64,000 bases of DNA from Onthophagus taurus (Eukaryota > Arthropoda > Insecta > Coleoptera > Scarabaeidae). Shown piece by piece: positions 1-10,790 of this stretch. The stretch lies in the NCBI RefSeq assembly GCF_036711975.1, contig NC_091970.1:6889501-6953500 (forward strand). Direction: 5' to 3'. Every line of letters begins with the position of its first letter. Position 1 is the stretch's first letter. The notes under the pieces were generated by a model that ran no database searches, was not told the origin of the DNA, and was given only the letters and a program-made list of their open reading frames with translations. The translations under genes were made by a program, and so were the position numbers.

Positions 1-1105
1 CAGCTGCGTATAATTTAACTGGAACTCTGGTTCTCATCATTACAAATAAAAGGTTTTTTTTAAATTGTTGCGAGCAATCCGTCCAATCGCTTTTAAAAGC
101 CGATAACGGTATCAACCCACTCTTTAACATAATTTCATTTCCGTACCAACAATAAAGAAAAGCTTGTATTAAAATACAAAGTTGGTACATAATCATTGAC
201 ATGAATTGAATTCCCCCAATTTGAACGCTCGTTGATTTAAACATTGACATACACATAGTTAAAACAGTAATACCAACTTGAACAAAGACGACTACGCTGA
301 ACAGATTAAAGAATTTTTGAATCATGCTTAAAATCAATAAATGATGTCGAACGATCCTTTCTAATTCAAGATCCATTTTGGTTTGAAGATTTTTATCGTG
401 GTCGTTATCGTTTTCGCATCGCCTTTTAATATGTTCTAATGAGTCGTTTAATAAATCGAATTGGTTGCAAAAAAATCTCATAAAACTCGCAACCGTCGCA
501 TCGATGTTAATGTTTAGTATCGCAGAAATAGTAACTAAGATAATTTGAAAACACAGGATTATTTGAAGCGTCGGGTAACGATCTACGTCGAAAGGATACC
601 ACCCCCGAAGAGGTAAAGAAATATTTTCGCCTTGTTTTCGTTCCAAAAATGGCAAAACTGCCCATAACACACACGTCGCAATCCCGGTAAATTGAAAAAT
701 TGCATAAACAATCTTGTATCTCTTAATGGAAGTTTTCATTAATTCTTGTTGCTCGTGGTATCGAGGCATGAAAAGTTCGTCGTCCATTTCGTTTAGAAAT
801 TTTTTAATATCCTTTTGTTGTATAAGAAACACGCGAATTTTTATCATTTGTACTGCGTGAGTAAAAAATAAAAAGAGACAACTCGTAAGTTCTTCTAGAT
901 CATCCAAGACGTGAAAAATGTAAATAATCTCTGAAATCGAATACAAAACGAGCGTACTCAGCAAAAATAAAACAGAATAACAAGTGTAGAGCTTTTGGGT
1001 TGTTCGATTTTCAGTTTCAGGCCACCAACATCCGCCCAATTTCAAAAGAATTATGTTTAGATACAAAGAATTTCTTAATTTTAACCGATCCCATTCTAAA
1101 ATCAT
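1..1105 (-). CDS. Insect odorant receptor (7tm_6 family), 3' end outside window
   Basis: An uninterrupted frame of about 368 codons runs from an ATG at 1105 off the left edge. The product begins MILEWDRLKLRNSLYLN and is a polytopic membrane protein. The typical insect OR layout is visible: an N-terminal LGGCWWPE segment, a first helix (LFLLSTLVLYSISEIIYIF), a central segment rich in His/Glu/Lys (EHIKRRCENDNDHDKN), then YCWYGNEIM and, near the edge, MMRTRVPVKLYAA. The last two match the conserved C-terminal blocks of the family. Roughly 40 residues, including the final helix, should lie beyond position 1. Insect ORs form ligand-gated cation channels with the co-receptor Orco in sensory neuron dendrites; this one is too divergent to be Orco. 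The visible part has no intron, so any C-terminal intron would be outside. Ligand unknown. Confidence 0.93.
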   Translation of the reverse strand, partial: MILEWDRLKLRNSLYLNIILLKLGGCWWPETENRTTQKLYTCYSVLFLLSTLVLYSISEIIYIFHVLDDLEELTSCLFLFFTHAVQMIKIRVFLIQQKDIKKFLNEMDDELFMPRYHEQQELMKTSIKRYKIVYAIFQFTGIATCVLWAVLPFLERKQGENISLPLRGWYPFDVDRYPTLQIILCFQIILVTISAILNINIDATVASFMRFFCNQFDLLNDSLEHIKRRCENDNDHDKNLQTKMDLELERIVRHHLLILSMIQKFFNLFSVVVFVQVGITVLTMCMSMFKSTSVQIGGIQFMSMIMYQLCILIQAFLYCWYGNEIMLKSGLIPLSAFKSDWTDCSQQFKKNLLFVMMRTRVPVKLYAA

Positions 1106-1159
1106 CTTGAAATTGTGATACTTGGAAATGATTTGAGACAATTTGAATTTCACGTTGCT

Positions 1160-1167
1160 TATTTATA
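1160..1167 (-). promoter_or_regulatory. TATA box of the odorant receptor
   Basis: TATAAATA on the minus strand lies 55 bp upstream of the receptor ATG at 1105. A start site about 30 bp downstream would leave a 5' UTR of roughly 25-30 nt. Supported only by motif and spacing. Confidence 0.5.
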
Positions 1168-1578
1168 AGAGAATTTAGTGTAATTAGATTCTAATAAGGT
1201 ACTTCTCGAAACGGGTTGTTTAGGATAATAACGTAATTGGAGGGGATTGAAACGTGTAATTTTCTTTTGTTGGAGATTAAATCGTTATGTTTCTTCTAAC
1301 GAAATCACGCCCAGAAAATTATATCAACTCAAATAATAGGTGTGTTTAAATTTTTTTAAAGATACTTATTACAAAAAATAGAAAAAAAGTAAAAATATAC
1401 AGAAAATTTTTTAGTTCTTTCTGAAAAATTATTTTGATGATATTTGAAAGAAGATTGTAAAGAAAACAGAAAGATGGCAGAAAAATTCAGAATGAAGAAA
1501 TTAAAGAGAACTTACAAAGCAACCAATAAAATAGAAATATTACAAATCAAAAAGGAAACAAACACAAAAGCATAACCC

Positions 1579-3400
1579 CAGACAATTTTGGCTATCAAAT
1601 GCCTAATATCTTAGCAACCCAACCTTACCTTTATCTTTCCAAAATGTTATTTCAAAAACCACATCATCTTGAGTGATTGCAGTGTTTCGTGAATGATGAT
1701 TCAGTTATCAGATGCAGTTTGCAAATTAGAGACTTCCAAAAATTTCCATAATGGTTACGACTCGAAGTTAGTACACGACTCCAATGTCCATTTGATGATT
1801 CCAGTATGGGTTGTTACGAGAAGCATTCATAAGGATTCGTTTCAGTATACTGAGGTTGATGCAGCATAAGTCCAGACAATTTTGGCTATCACATGCCTAA
1901 TTTCTTACCAACCCAACCATACTTTTATCTTTCCAAAATATCATTTCAAAAACCACATCATAACAGGAGATCTTCTCGGATTGCTATTAACTGCAAAGTT
2001 ATACATAACAAATCCTAAATACTTTGGATGCTGTAGCTACTAAATACATTATGTATTAGTTGTTGATTCCAGTATCAAGAGGATTAGTCCAATATTTACA
2101 ACACGATTTCAGCATTCTGAGTGATTCCAGTGTTTCGTGAATGATGATCCAGTTATCAGATGCAATATTCATAGCAATTGATTAATGTATCAAAGAAATT
2201 AAAGTTTCTATAATCGTTACAACTCGAAGCTAGTCCACGATTCCAGTGTCCATTTGATAATTCCAGTTACGAGTAACATCCATAACGGTTCATTCCAGTA
2301 TACTGAGGTTGATGCAGCATAAGTCCAGACAATTTTGGCTATCAGATGCCTAATTTCTTACCAACCCAACCATACTTTTATCTTTCCAAAATGTCATTTC
2401 AAAAACCACATCATAACAGGAGATCTTCTCGGATTGCTATTAACTGCAAAGTTATACATAACAAATCCTAAATACTTTGGATGCTGTAGCTACTAAATAC
2501 ATTATGTACTAGTTGTTGATTCCAGTATCAAGAGGATTAGTCCAATATTTACAACACGATTTCAGCATTCTGAGTGATTCCAGTGTTTCGTGAATGATGA
2601 TCCAGTTATCAGATGCAATATTCATAGCAATTGATTAATGTATCAAAGAAATTAAAGTTTCTATAATCGTTACAACTCGAAGCTAGTCCACGATTCCAGT
2701 GTCCATTTGATAATTCCAGTTACGAGTAACATCCATAACGGTTCATTCCAGTATACTGCAGTTCTAGGGCACGATTCTAGTATCTAAAGTACGATTTTAA
2801 CATTCTGGGAGTGATTCTAATGTTCCGTAGAAGATTCCAGCTTTCAGTTATCAGATATGGTATTGATGGCAATTAGTTCATGTATCAACCAAATTAGTTA
2901 GTTTCCATAGTGATTATGATCCGAATCAACGGGCGACTTCAGTGTCAATTTGATGATTCGACGGTTCGTTTCTGCATACTGAGGTTGATGCAGTTCTAAT
3001 GTTCCAGCTTTCAGTTATCAGATATAGTGTTCATAGCGATTAGTTCATGTATCAAAGAAATTAGATAAAACTTCCAGAGTGAATTGGCCATTCTAATGTA
3101 CATTTGATGATTCCAATATGGATTGTTACGAGAAGAATTCATAAGGATTCGTTCCAGTATGCTGAGGTTGATGCAGTTTCATGCAGAACATCCATACATT
3201 AAATGGAGTATACATAGTAACTAGATAGCATTTCCACGAAGTGATTCTAATATCTAGTGCATAATCTAGTTTCCAGACCTAGTTATTGGGTGCATTGTCC
3301 ATAATAATTGGCTTAAGTAATCAATAATTTCAGTGTATAATTAGATACAGTTTCCAGTGTGATTAGAACTAGATTTTAGTTTTTGTTTTCAATAATTAGT
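1579..3400. repeat. Degenerate intergenic tandem repeat with a recent 453-bp duplication
   Basis: 1871-2323 and 2324-2776 are almost identical; I saw only a few substitutions, such as tcaca/tcaga and atatc/atgtc. Both contain the sub-motifs CCAGTGTTTCGTGAATGATG and CAGTATACTGAGGTTGATGC. A truncated, older copy starts at 1579, and broken sub-motifs continue to about 3400. The near identity of the two central copies implies a much younger duplication than the surrounding decay. No coding potential seen. Confidence 0.85.
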
Positions 3401-4979
3401 GGATGAATTCAATGTCCAATGGATAACTTAATTGTTGGTATGTTATCGAAAAGAACCTAATAAAAAATTTCATGTTCGATGGGCTTAAAGGGTTCTACTT
3501 TACTTACAACCAGAAGATCATATGTTTAAGGCCAATTGATATTAATCTGACTTGGGAGCCAGAGGATGTTGTCATTTTCACTATCTTTAGCAATATAACA
3601 CTAAATCTTTTTCATATAAATATTTTATTCTTCAACAGTAAGACTTTAGTTTTGCTTAACTCCTAAGTTTAATGTTATTTGTCAGGAATTTATATTTTGT
3701 ACTATGGCTATTAATAAACATTATTAAAACATTGAACAGTACGAGGGAAAGTCAGCAGGAACTTTAGTTGAATCACTTAATGATATGCTTGGAGAAGCGG
3801 ATGAGCTGAGTACTGTCTCGTTGTGACATTGATGATCTTATCAACAATCTTTCCCAGCTACGAAGCAGGCTGGTTGATGTTAGCTTTTTTCAAAAATCTG
3901 GTAGAATCTTAATCGTTTCCTCAATCTGTAGTAAGTCCTTGAACGGCACCTATTGAGTCGTTTAGACACTCAACTGCAGCAGAACTTGATTGTGGGTCGA
4001 TATCAGGTCGAGGTTGGTCTAGAATTACGAGACTCCGTTGATTCAGTCACCTTGAGTGGCCTTTTGCAACCTTTTGTAGTCGCGATTATAACACTTTTTC
4101 AATCCAGGTTTCTCAGATTCATTTAATATTTGATTGAAATATTGGTCATGTCCAACATTCCTCCTTGGTTAAGTGTTAGTCTCATTATGAGCAAATTTTA
4201 TCATCTTTTTGCGATGCACACAGTTTTTATAAGTTTTGAGCTTCAGCGTTCCGAACAGTACAATTCCTTGCATTAGTAAGACTGCGATAGTTTGCTTCCA
4301 GTTGACTTTTAATATCAATGAGGAAATTTATTAATATTATTATTAATTCCTACTAGGTTTCGGCATTAACTGAGGTTTTGATTTGAGAATTATCTTACCG
4401 AGTTTAAAGTCTTACTGATCTTCTGGGTTGTGTTTCATTGCTATAGTTCATTTTTTTTCTATAATACCTGTCAAATTGTTGTAAAGTTGGCAAAATTAAC
4501 AGGGAGTTTTGTTTTATCATGTTTTGAAATAGATATGTCACACTGACGTTTGAGCTTTCGTTATTCAAAAAGAAAAGGTGCATAAAAAACGCTTTTACAA
4601 TAAATATGTACTTCGTTAAAATCGTATTTATCTAAAAATTTATTAGTATTTTAACCTCAACTATTTAGTTATTGAAAATGTTACTAAAAATCAGGAAAAC
4701 AACATAAATTTTATAAGGGTCCTAGATAATACCAACAGAAACCCTAAAAAATTTACATTGACAAGTATTATAGAAAAAAAACGAACTATACTTCATTGGT
4801 GGTCTTGCCTGGTTTAGGTTCTTTGCTTTTTCCTCAATTAGTTGATACTTTAGGGACAATCATGATACCCCTAAAGTATTTTGGACGTTTTTCTGAATGA
4901 AATACGTCTATAGTGACTTTTTATGGTTATGTCAACATATTCAAATATGAAATGTGTCAATAATACGAAAATTTGAAAT
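3401..4979. other. Intergenic stretch with no recognisable gene
   Basis: AT-rich sequence between the degenerate repeats and the transporter. A 64-codon frame at 3472-3666 has no recognisable features and no convincing exon signals. I see no tRNA, repeat or conserved motif; the proximal promoter of the downstream gene should lie near 4900-4979 but shows no clear TATA box. Confidence 0.5.
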
Positions 4980-6900
4980 ATGGAATTATATTTATCAGGC
5001 GAATTAGATGAAACCCAAAAAAATAAACGTCCAATTTATGTAAATTTCGAATACGATTTCCAAAATTTCGCCCAATACGCAATCAGTTCGTTGTGTTACT
5101 GTTTAACCGGAACTGCTTATATTTATTTCGATCAAAGTGAATCATCAACGCCCATCGTGCTAACAATCGTAACTTCAGTATTTGTTTGTTTGCCTATTTA
5201 TTACATGGAACTTTTTTTGGGGAGATACACTCAAAATAGTATTTTACATTTAAAGTATATGGTACCGGTTGCAAGAGGACTACCTTATATTACTATACTT
5301 GTTACAATTTTGTACACGATAGGATCTGGGCATGATTTAACCGATACAGTTCTTTACTTGTTAATGTGCTTCCAAAGGGAGCTACCTTGGGCGGTTTGTC
5401 CGAAAAATACAACGAAATTTTGCTATTATAAAGAAAAACCAAAGAATTGTACCACCGATAAATGCGTACACAGCGCTATGGCGTATTGGAATAATATATT
5501 CATGGAAAACCCCGCTATTGATATGAAAAACGTTCGATTAGGACTTCCGATTGTGCACCGATTCGTATCATCTTGTATTTGTTGGGCTTTCATTTTTTTA
5601 TTAACAGCGACCGCTTATAAACAACGCCATAAATGTTTAAGCGTTATGTTTTACATACATTGCGCTTCAACGCTAATCCTTTTCGTAGTTGTCCTTATAA
5701 ACGTCGGCGCAACTTCCGAATTACCAACAATTTTCAGCATCGGTTCAAAATATTATTTCGACGCTGACCAATGGGCTGAAGCCTTAACCAAAGGAATCAA
5801 ACTTTTCAAATTAGGCCATGCCCATCATGTTCTTGCAGGAGCTAGATTACCAAGTGATGCTCCAATTGGTTTATGGTGCGTTTATTTTTGGATGATTTTA
5901 ATGACTTTGGCGATGTTTTGTACTATGTTTGTCACGGCTATTATTGGGGTGCAAAAATATAGTACTGGGGGAGATGTTGATGCTATGAATTCTTTGCATT
6001 TATTTTTTGTTGTTAAAATACCCGGAGGATTAACGTATACAGGTAGATTTTTTTATTATGTTGTGTCATAATTTATTTTTGATGTATTTAGGAGCATCAC
6101 ATGCTTGGTCGGCTCTTTATTTCTTCACGATAGGAACGCTAAACGCAACTAATATAGTCTCAAGAATAATAACCCTTCAATTAAACATAACCAATTTTAA
6201 ACCATCCCTTCAAAAATACAAAGTATATTTTTTAGTTGGTTATTGCTTGCTTTACGCGATAACAAGTACCGCTTTGTTATCCGAAGATCATTACGCGCTT
6301 TCAAGGATTATCCTCGATTCAAGCACATCAGTTTCTGAGATAGCCACAACAACGATTCTTGTAATCACCGTTTGTTGGGTTTATGGGATTCGAACGATCG
6401 GGGATGATATCTTGTTTTTAACCGATCATAAACCAATTAAATTTTGGGTCATCTCCTGGTACATTTGTCCCATTGTTTTAATAATACTTTTCGTTTTTAA
6501 AGTGTTCCAAATGATGGAGCATCACTTGTATTTGCTGATGGTTATTTCGGGGTTTATCGTTTTATTGCCGATTTTGGCTTTCGCCGGGCATCAAGTGTTC
6601 TTGTACGTCCGTAAACGGCGCTTATTGGGGTTAATCGAACCGGAGTTTGAATGGGGGATGCCGGATCTTGATGAAAGATATCGCAGAAGAAGCTTTAACC
6701 CCCGCTTAGAGACGAAATTCGATTGCAATAAAAGAGTTTGTGGTCATAAGTGCATCAAAAACAGCGCGTGTTTAAGAACGGTCGTTTATTACGAAAATAA
6801 GAACAGATTTGCTTTGTTTGAAGCCGGAGAAGATAAACTTCAAGAGATTATATCGAATTACACCGAGAATTTCGATCAACAATCGGTGTATTCTAAATAA
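4980..6900 (+). CDS. Diverged SLC6 (sodium:neurotransmitter symporter-like) protein
   Basis: Two exons, 4980-6042 and 6092-6900, joined across a 49-bp GT-AG phase-1 intron (GTAGATTTTT...TGTATTTAG), give about 623 residues, the usual SLC6 length. Family marks: MELFLGRYTQ at the end of TM2, ELPWAVCP opening the cysteine-bearing extracellular loop 2 (with NTT and NCT glycosylation sites), GASHAWSALYFFTIG in TM8, and CWVYGIRTIGDDI then FWVISWYICP in TM10-11. The family takes up amines or amino acids with Na+/Cl-. Here the TM1 signature GNVWRFPY is gone (SSLCYCLTGTAYIYF in its place) and the LGxDS sodium site of TM8 reads GTLNAT, so ion coupling may be altered or lost. The C-terminus is cysteine-rich (CNKRVCGHKC). 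The joined frame is intact, so this looks like a maintained divergent paralogue. Substrate unknown. Confidence 0.88.
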
Positions 6901-6905
6901 ATAAA
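6896..6905 (+). terminator. Overlapping polyadenylation signals of the SLC6-like gene
   Basis: Two AATAAA hexamers (6896-6901 and 6900-6905) overlap the TAA stop at 6898-6900, so the 3' UTR would be very short. Motif evidence only. Confidence 0.45.
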
Positions 6906-7005
6906 TATGATTTGGGGATAATCAAAATTGACGTTTTTGATGGTGTCAGGTTGAAAGATTATTTTTCTAATCCAACCATGTTTAATGAATAACGTAGAAT
7001 TAGAG

Positions 7006-9991
7006 ATGAAATTGCTCCGTTTTATTTTTATTTTAATATGCTTGAGTTGTTTGATTCAAGCGAGGAAAAAAAGTCTTCAAAAGAAAATGGTCGATTATAA
7101 ACATAAAAGATTTAAAAGATTCCTTGGTGGATCAAAAACCACAACAAATTCCACCACTACGACTGCGTTATCACCAACATTAAATACTAAAACAACTAAA
7201 TTTACTGGCAATAATAATTTTTCGAAATTAATGACTCAATTACAATCAGGTAATTTTTTTAAATTTAGTAAATCATTAATTAACTTAATATATATCTTAA
7301 AGAATCGTTTAATAATGGAGCTTCTTCTCCCGCTGCTAAAGACCAAGGAAAATTGTACCTAGCTTTGCAGCCTTATAACAAACCCCTCGAAGCTAATTCA
7401 AATGGATTGTCTTCTCCGTCTGTATTACCGCTTTATTATACATTACCAACAACGCGAACTTCATCGGAATCCTCAAAACATGAAAATACTTGGCCGTTAT
7501 TTCAGTTTCAAGGCAACGAAGGCGGTGGAGTATCGTTAAAAATGTTTTATGATCGTAATGGTGATGGTCAAAATCAATTGAGTACCATAAATAATGTGAC
7601 TACTTTCAGTAATAATGCCATTGATCAAAATATTGAGGATGATATGCTTATATCACATAATTTAGGTAAGAATTACAAATAAGTTTAATTCTTTTTCGTC
7701 AATTCTTGCTCATAAAATTCAATTTATCATTCAAATCGTACTCTTTCTCAACTTTAGAATATTCTAAGATTATTTTGCCAAAGTTAGTAAAAAGACAAAA
7801 CTCTTAAAGAAAGTTTTGCAATCAACCCAGGTTTGCTTATAAAGAAGAACAATTCAAAAAAGAGGCTTCCTAAGTTGTCAATCTCCTCTAATAGAACTCT
7901 CACCACATTCGATAAATCAGAAGATGAAGTTCAGTATACTGCTTCAATCTATAAATACTTATCACAACCTCTTTGTGTGCAATACAGTGTCAAGTGTTTT
8001 ATTAACAATTTCTTATCTTTTACATTGAACATATCATCTGCTAGCAGTATCTAGTCCTCTATCAGTAGTATCCAATCTTCTGCCAGCTATATTTGGTATT
8101 TTGCAAGCAGTGTCAAGTGTTTTATTAGCAGTTTCTAGTCGTTTACATTGAAAATATTATCTACCAGCAGTATTTTGCCTTTTGCCACCAGTATTTAGCC
8201 TTTTGCACGCAGTATTTAGTGATTTGTAAAAAGTGTCAAGTGTATTACTCGCAATTTCTTATCTTTTACATTGAACATATCTTCTGCTGCCAGTATATAG
8301 TCCTCTATTAGTAGTATTTAGTCGTCAGGCAATTATATTTAGTATTATGCAAGCAGTGTCAAGTGTTTTATTAGCAGTTTCTAGTCGTTTCCATTGAAAA
8401 TGTCTTCTATCAGCAGTATCTAGTCTATTGCTAGCAGTGTCAAGTGTTTTATTAGTAGTTTCTAGTCGTCTATATTGAATATGACTTCAACCAGCAGTAT
8501 TTTGTCTTTTATCATTAGTATTTAGCCTTTTGCAAGCAATATTTAGTGTTTTGCAAGCAGTGTCACGTGTTTTATTAATAGTTTCTTATATTTTACATTG
8601 AACATATCATCTGCTAGCAGTACCTAGTCTTCTGCCAGCTATATTTAGTATTTTGCAAGCAGTGTCAAGTGTTTTATTAGCAGTTTTTAGTCGTTTACAT
8701 TGAAAATATTATCTACCAACAGTATTTTGCCTTTTGCCACCAGTATTTAGACTTTTGCACGCACTATTTAGTGATTTGTAAGAAGTGTCAAGTGTATTAC
8801 TGGCAATTTCTTATCTTTTACATTGAACATATCATCTACTAGCAGTATCTAGTCCTCTATCAGTAGTATCCAGTCTTCTGCCAGCTATATTTAGTATTTG
8901 GTAAGCAGTGTCAAGTGTTTTATTAGCAGTTTCTAGTCGTTTACATTGAAAATATTATCTACCAACAGTATTTTGCCTTTTGCCACCAGTATTTAGACTT
9001 TTGCACGCACTATTTAGTGATTTGTAAGAAATGTCAAGTGTTTTATTAGCAGCTTCTTGTCGTTTGCATTGAAAACGTCTTCTACAAGCAGTATCTAGTA
9101 TATTGCAAGCAGCATTTAGCCTTTTCCAAGCAGTATTTAGTATTTTATAAGCAGTTTCAAGTGTCTTATTATCATCTTCCTGCCTTTTCTATAGAAAATC
9201 TCTTCTGCCGGCAATATTTGGTCATCTTCCAGTAGTATCTAATCTTCTGCCAGTAGAAGCTAGTCTTAGACATAATCTTAATTATTAACCTAATGTAAAA
9301 AAATCGTATTAATTTCACAACTTTTTAGATCCTTCAGTAAAATATACCAGCATGACAGCTCCAAACGTAGAAGAAACCCTTCCCCCTATAAATTATGTGG
9401 GATACTTAACCAACCCACAAGAAACATTTACAAAAAACCCTTATTATACAAGTAAAAAATTTCCTTAATATATATTAACAAAATTATTACGTAACTTCTA
9501 ATATAGGTCCAAGTGATTTGCACGTTGTTGAAAATAAACCTGATTATTCAATAACAGAAACGCGTAACGTTCAAAACGAAATGTCTTTGTCGAATGATAA
9601 AAGCGAAAATGTTCAATATCCTACCCCTAATACATTATATAATGTTCCACAAACGAATTTAAACGGTTTCGAAAATGAGCCTGGATATAAAAATGAAATT
9701 GGGTTCATTGGTCATAATAATTTTCGTGAAGAACCGAAATCGTATCTTGGTTATCAAAACGATTTGTATTCGGAAGGAAGTTTCGATAGCGCTTTAAATA
9801 GACACACTGAAAGTAATCAAAATAATTTGGAGGAGAAAAATGGAAATGTAAACGCAATTTCTTTAAGAGAAAATCCTGTTCAAGATGGATCTCGGTTTTT
9901 AGATAATATGGATCAATATGGAAGGTATTTACGTTCGTCCAATCATAATCGAGGTGGTGTATTTAGTAAAAAAGCTAAACACAAACGATAG
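7006..9991 (+). CDS. Orphan secreted protein, four exons
   Basis: Exons 7006-7249, 7303-7665, 9329-9451 and 9507-9991 join in frame; all three introns are phase 1 with GT-AG ends. The product is 404 residues. I prefer the ATG at 7006 because it starts a clear signal peptide (MKLLRFIFILICLSCLIQA); an in-frame ATG at 6985 would add MNNVELE. After the signal come a basic stretch with RFKR (a possible furin-type site), a Thr/Ser-rich linker (KTTTNSTTTTALSPT), then a low-complexity Asn/Tyr/Pro-rich body and a basic C-terminus (KKAKHKR). No cysteine pattern or known domain is recognised. Intron 2 (7666-9328) is filled by a minisatellite. It lies 105 bp downstream of the SLC6-like gene on the same strand. 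Possibly a cuticle, matrix or egg-coat protein, but this is a guess; function unknown. Confidence 0.75.
7960..9260. repeat. ~124-bp minisatellite in intron 2 of the orphan secreted gene
   Basis: About ten degenerate units, each marked by AGTGTCAAGTGTTTTATTAG followed by TCTAGTCGTTTACATTGAAAA and by short GCAGTATCTAGTCTTCTGC steps. Markers near 7985, 8109, 8227, 8356, 8560, 8661, 8787, 8907, 9031 and 9156 give spacings mostly of 118-129 bp. The ~20-bp step is itself a degenerate subrepeat. The same subrepeat recurs at 10.24-10.79 kb and, inverted, at 28.1-28.4 kb. Confidence 0.8.
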
Positions 9992-10039
9992 ATATTTTTA
10001 TATTTATTTCAATTTTTTATTTTAATTTTTTATATGATA

Positions 10040-10135
10040 ATAACTAGACCTAGAACTAGAAACATTTGGGTTTAGCCATCTTAAGACTCTCGGCTAAACC
10101 CGAATGATTCTAGTTCTACTTTTAGTTCAATAAAG
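10040..10135. repeat. Hairpin repeat with GGGTTTAGCC arms
   Basis: The arms GGGTTTAGCC and GGCTAAACCC are flanked by CTAGACCTAGAACTAGAAA on the left and by ATTCTAGTTCTAC on the right, so the inverted symmetry extends outwards to roughly 45 bp per arm. Relatives lie at 14.88-14.96 kb (degenerate), 48.50-48.62 kb and 50.16-50.38 kb. The hairpin begins about 50 bp after the stop codon of the secreted protein gene. Confidence 0.7.
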
Positions 10136-10239
10136 GTATACAACAATCTAGTACTAAATAACTTTATTTATGAGAATGAAGAAACGATTTGTGTCTCAAA
10201 TTCGTCTCAAATCTTAAGACGGGTTGAATTATTTGGTCA

Positions 10240-10790
10240 TATCTCAGCAGTATTCAGTCTTTTAACATTAATAGACTCATCTGCAAGCAGTATTTGTATT
10301 TATTTTTCTGTCAGTAATATTTATCCTTCTGCAAGCAGTATCTAAACTTCTACAACCAATGTAATCATCTAGAAACAGTATACAGTTTTCTGTCAACAGT
10401 TTTGTGTTCATTTGACAGCAGTATCTAGTTTTTTCAGCAGCACCCAGCTTTCTGCTAACAATATAGTCATCTGCAAACAGTATCTAATCTTCTTCAACCA
10501 GTATTTAGTCTTATGAAATAGTATCTAGTCTTCTGTTAATAGTACTTAATGTCCTGCTAGTTGTGTCTAACATCCTGCAAGCAGTATCGAGTCTTTTGCA
10601 ATTAATATAGTCATATGTAAGCAGTATCTCGTTATCTTTCAGCAGTACCGAATCTTCTGTAATTAATATGGTTGTATGCAAGCAGTATTTATTCTTCCGC
10701 CAGCACTATTTTTCCTTCTGTAAGCAGTATCTAGACTTCTGCCATCAATATTGTCATTTACTAAATAGTATCTACTCTTCCGTTTTGAAA
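10240..10790. repeat. Second block of the GCAGTATCTAGTCTTCTGC minisatellite
   Basis: Roughly 20-35 bp steps of GCAAGCAGTATCTAGTCTTC variants, the same subrepeat that fills intron 2 upstream, here in the intergenic region and without the ~124-bp higher unit. It ends where the 360-bp satellite begins. Confidence 0.7.

Noticed and set aside
7833-8054. Plus frame of 73 codons
   Set aside because: Lies in intron 2 of the orphan secreted gene and partly in the minisatellite; no exon signals.
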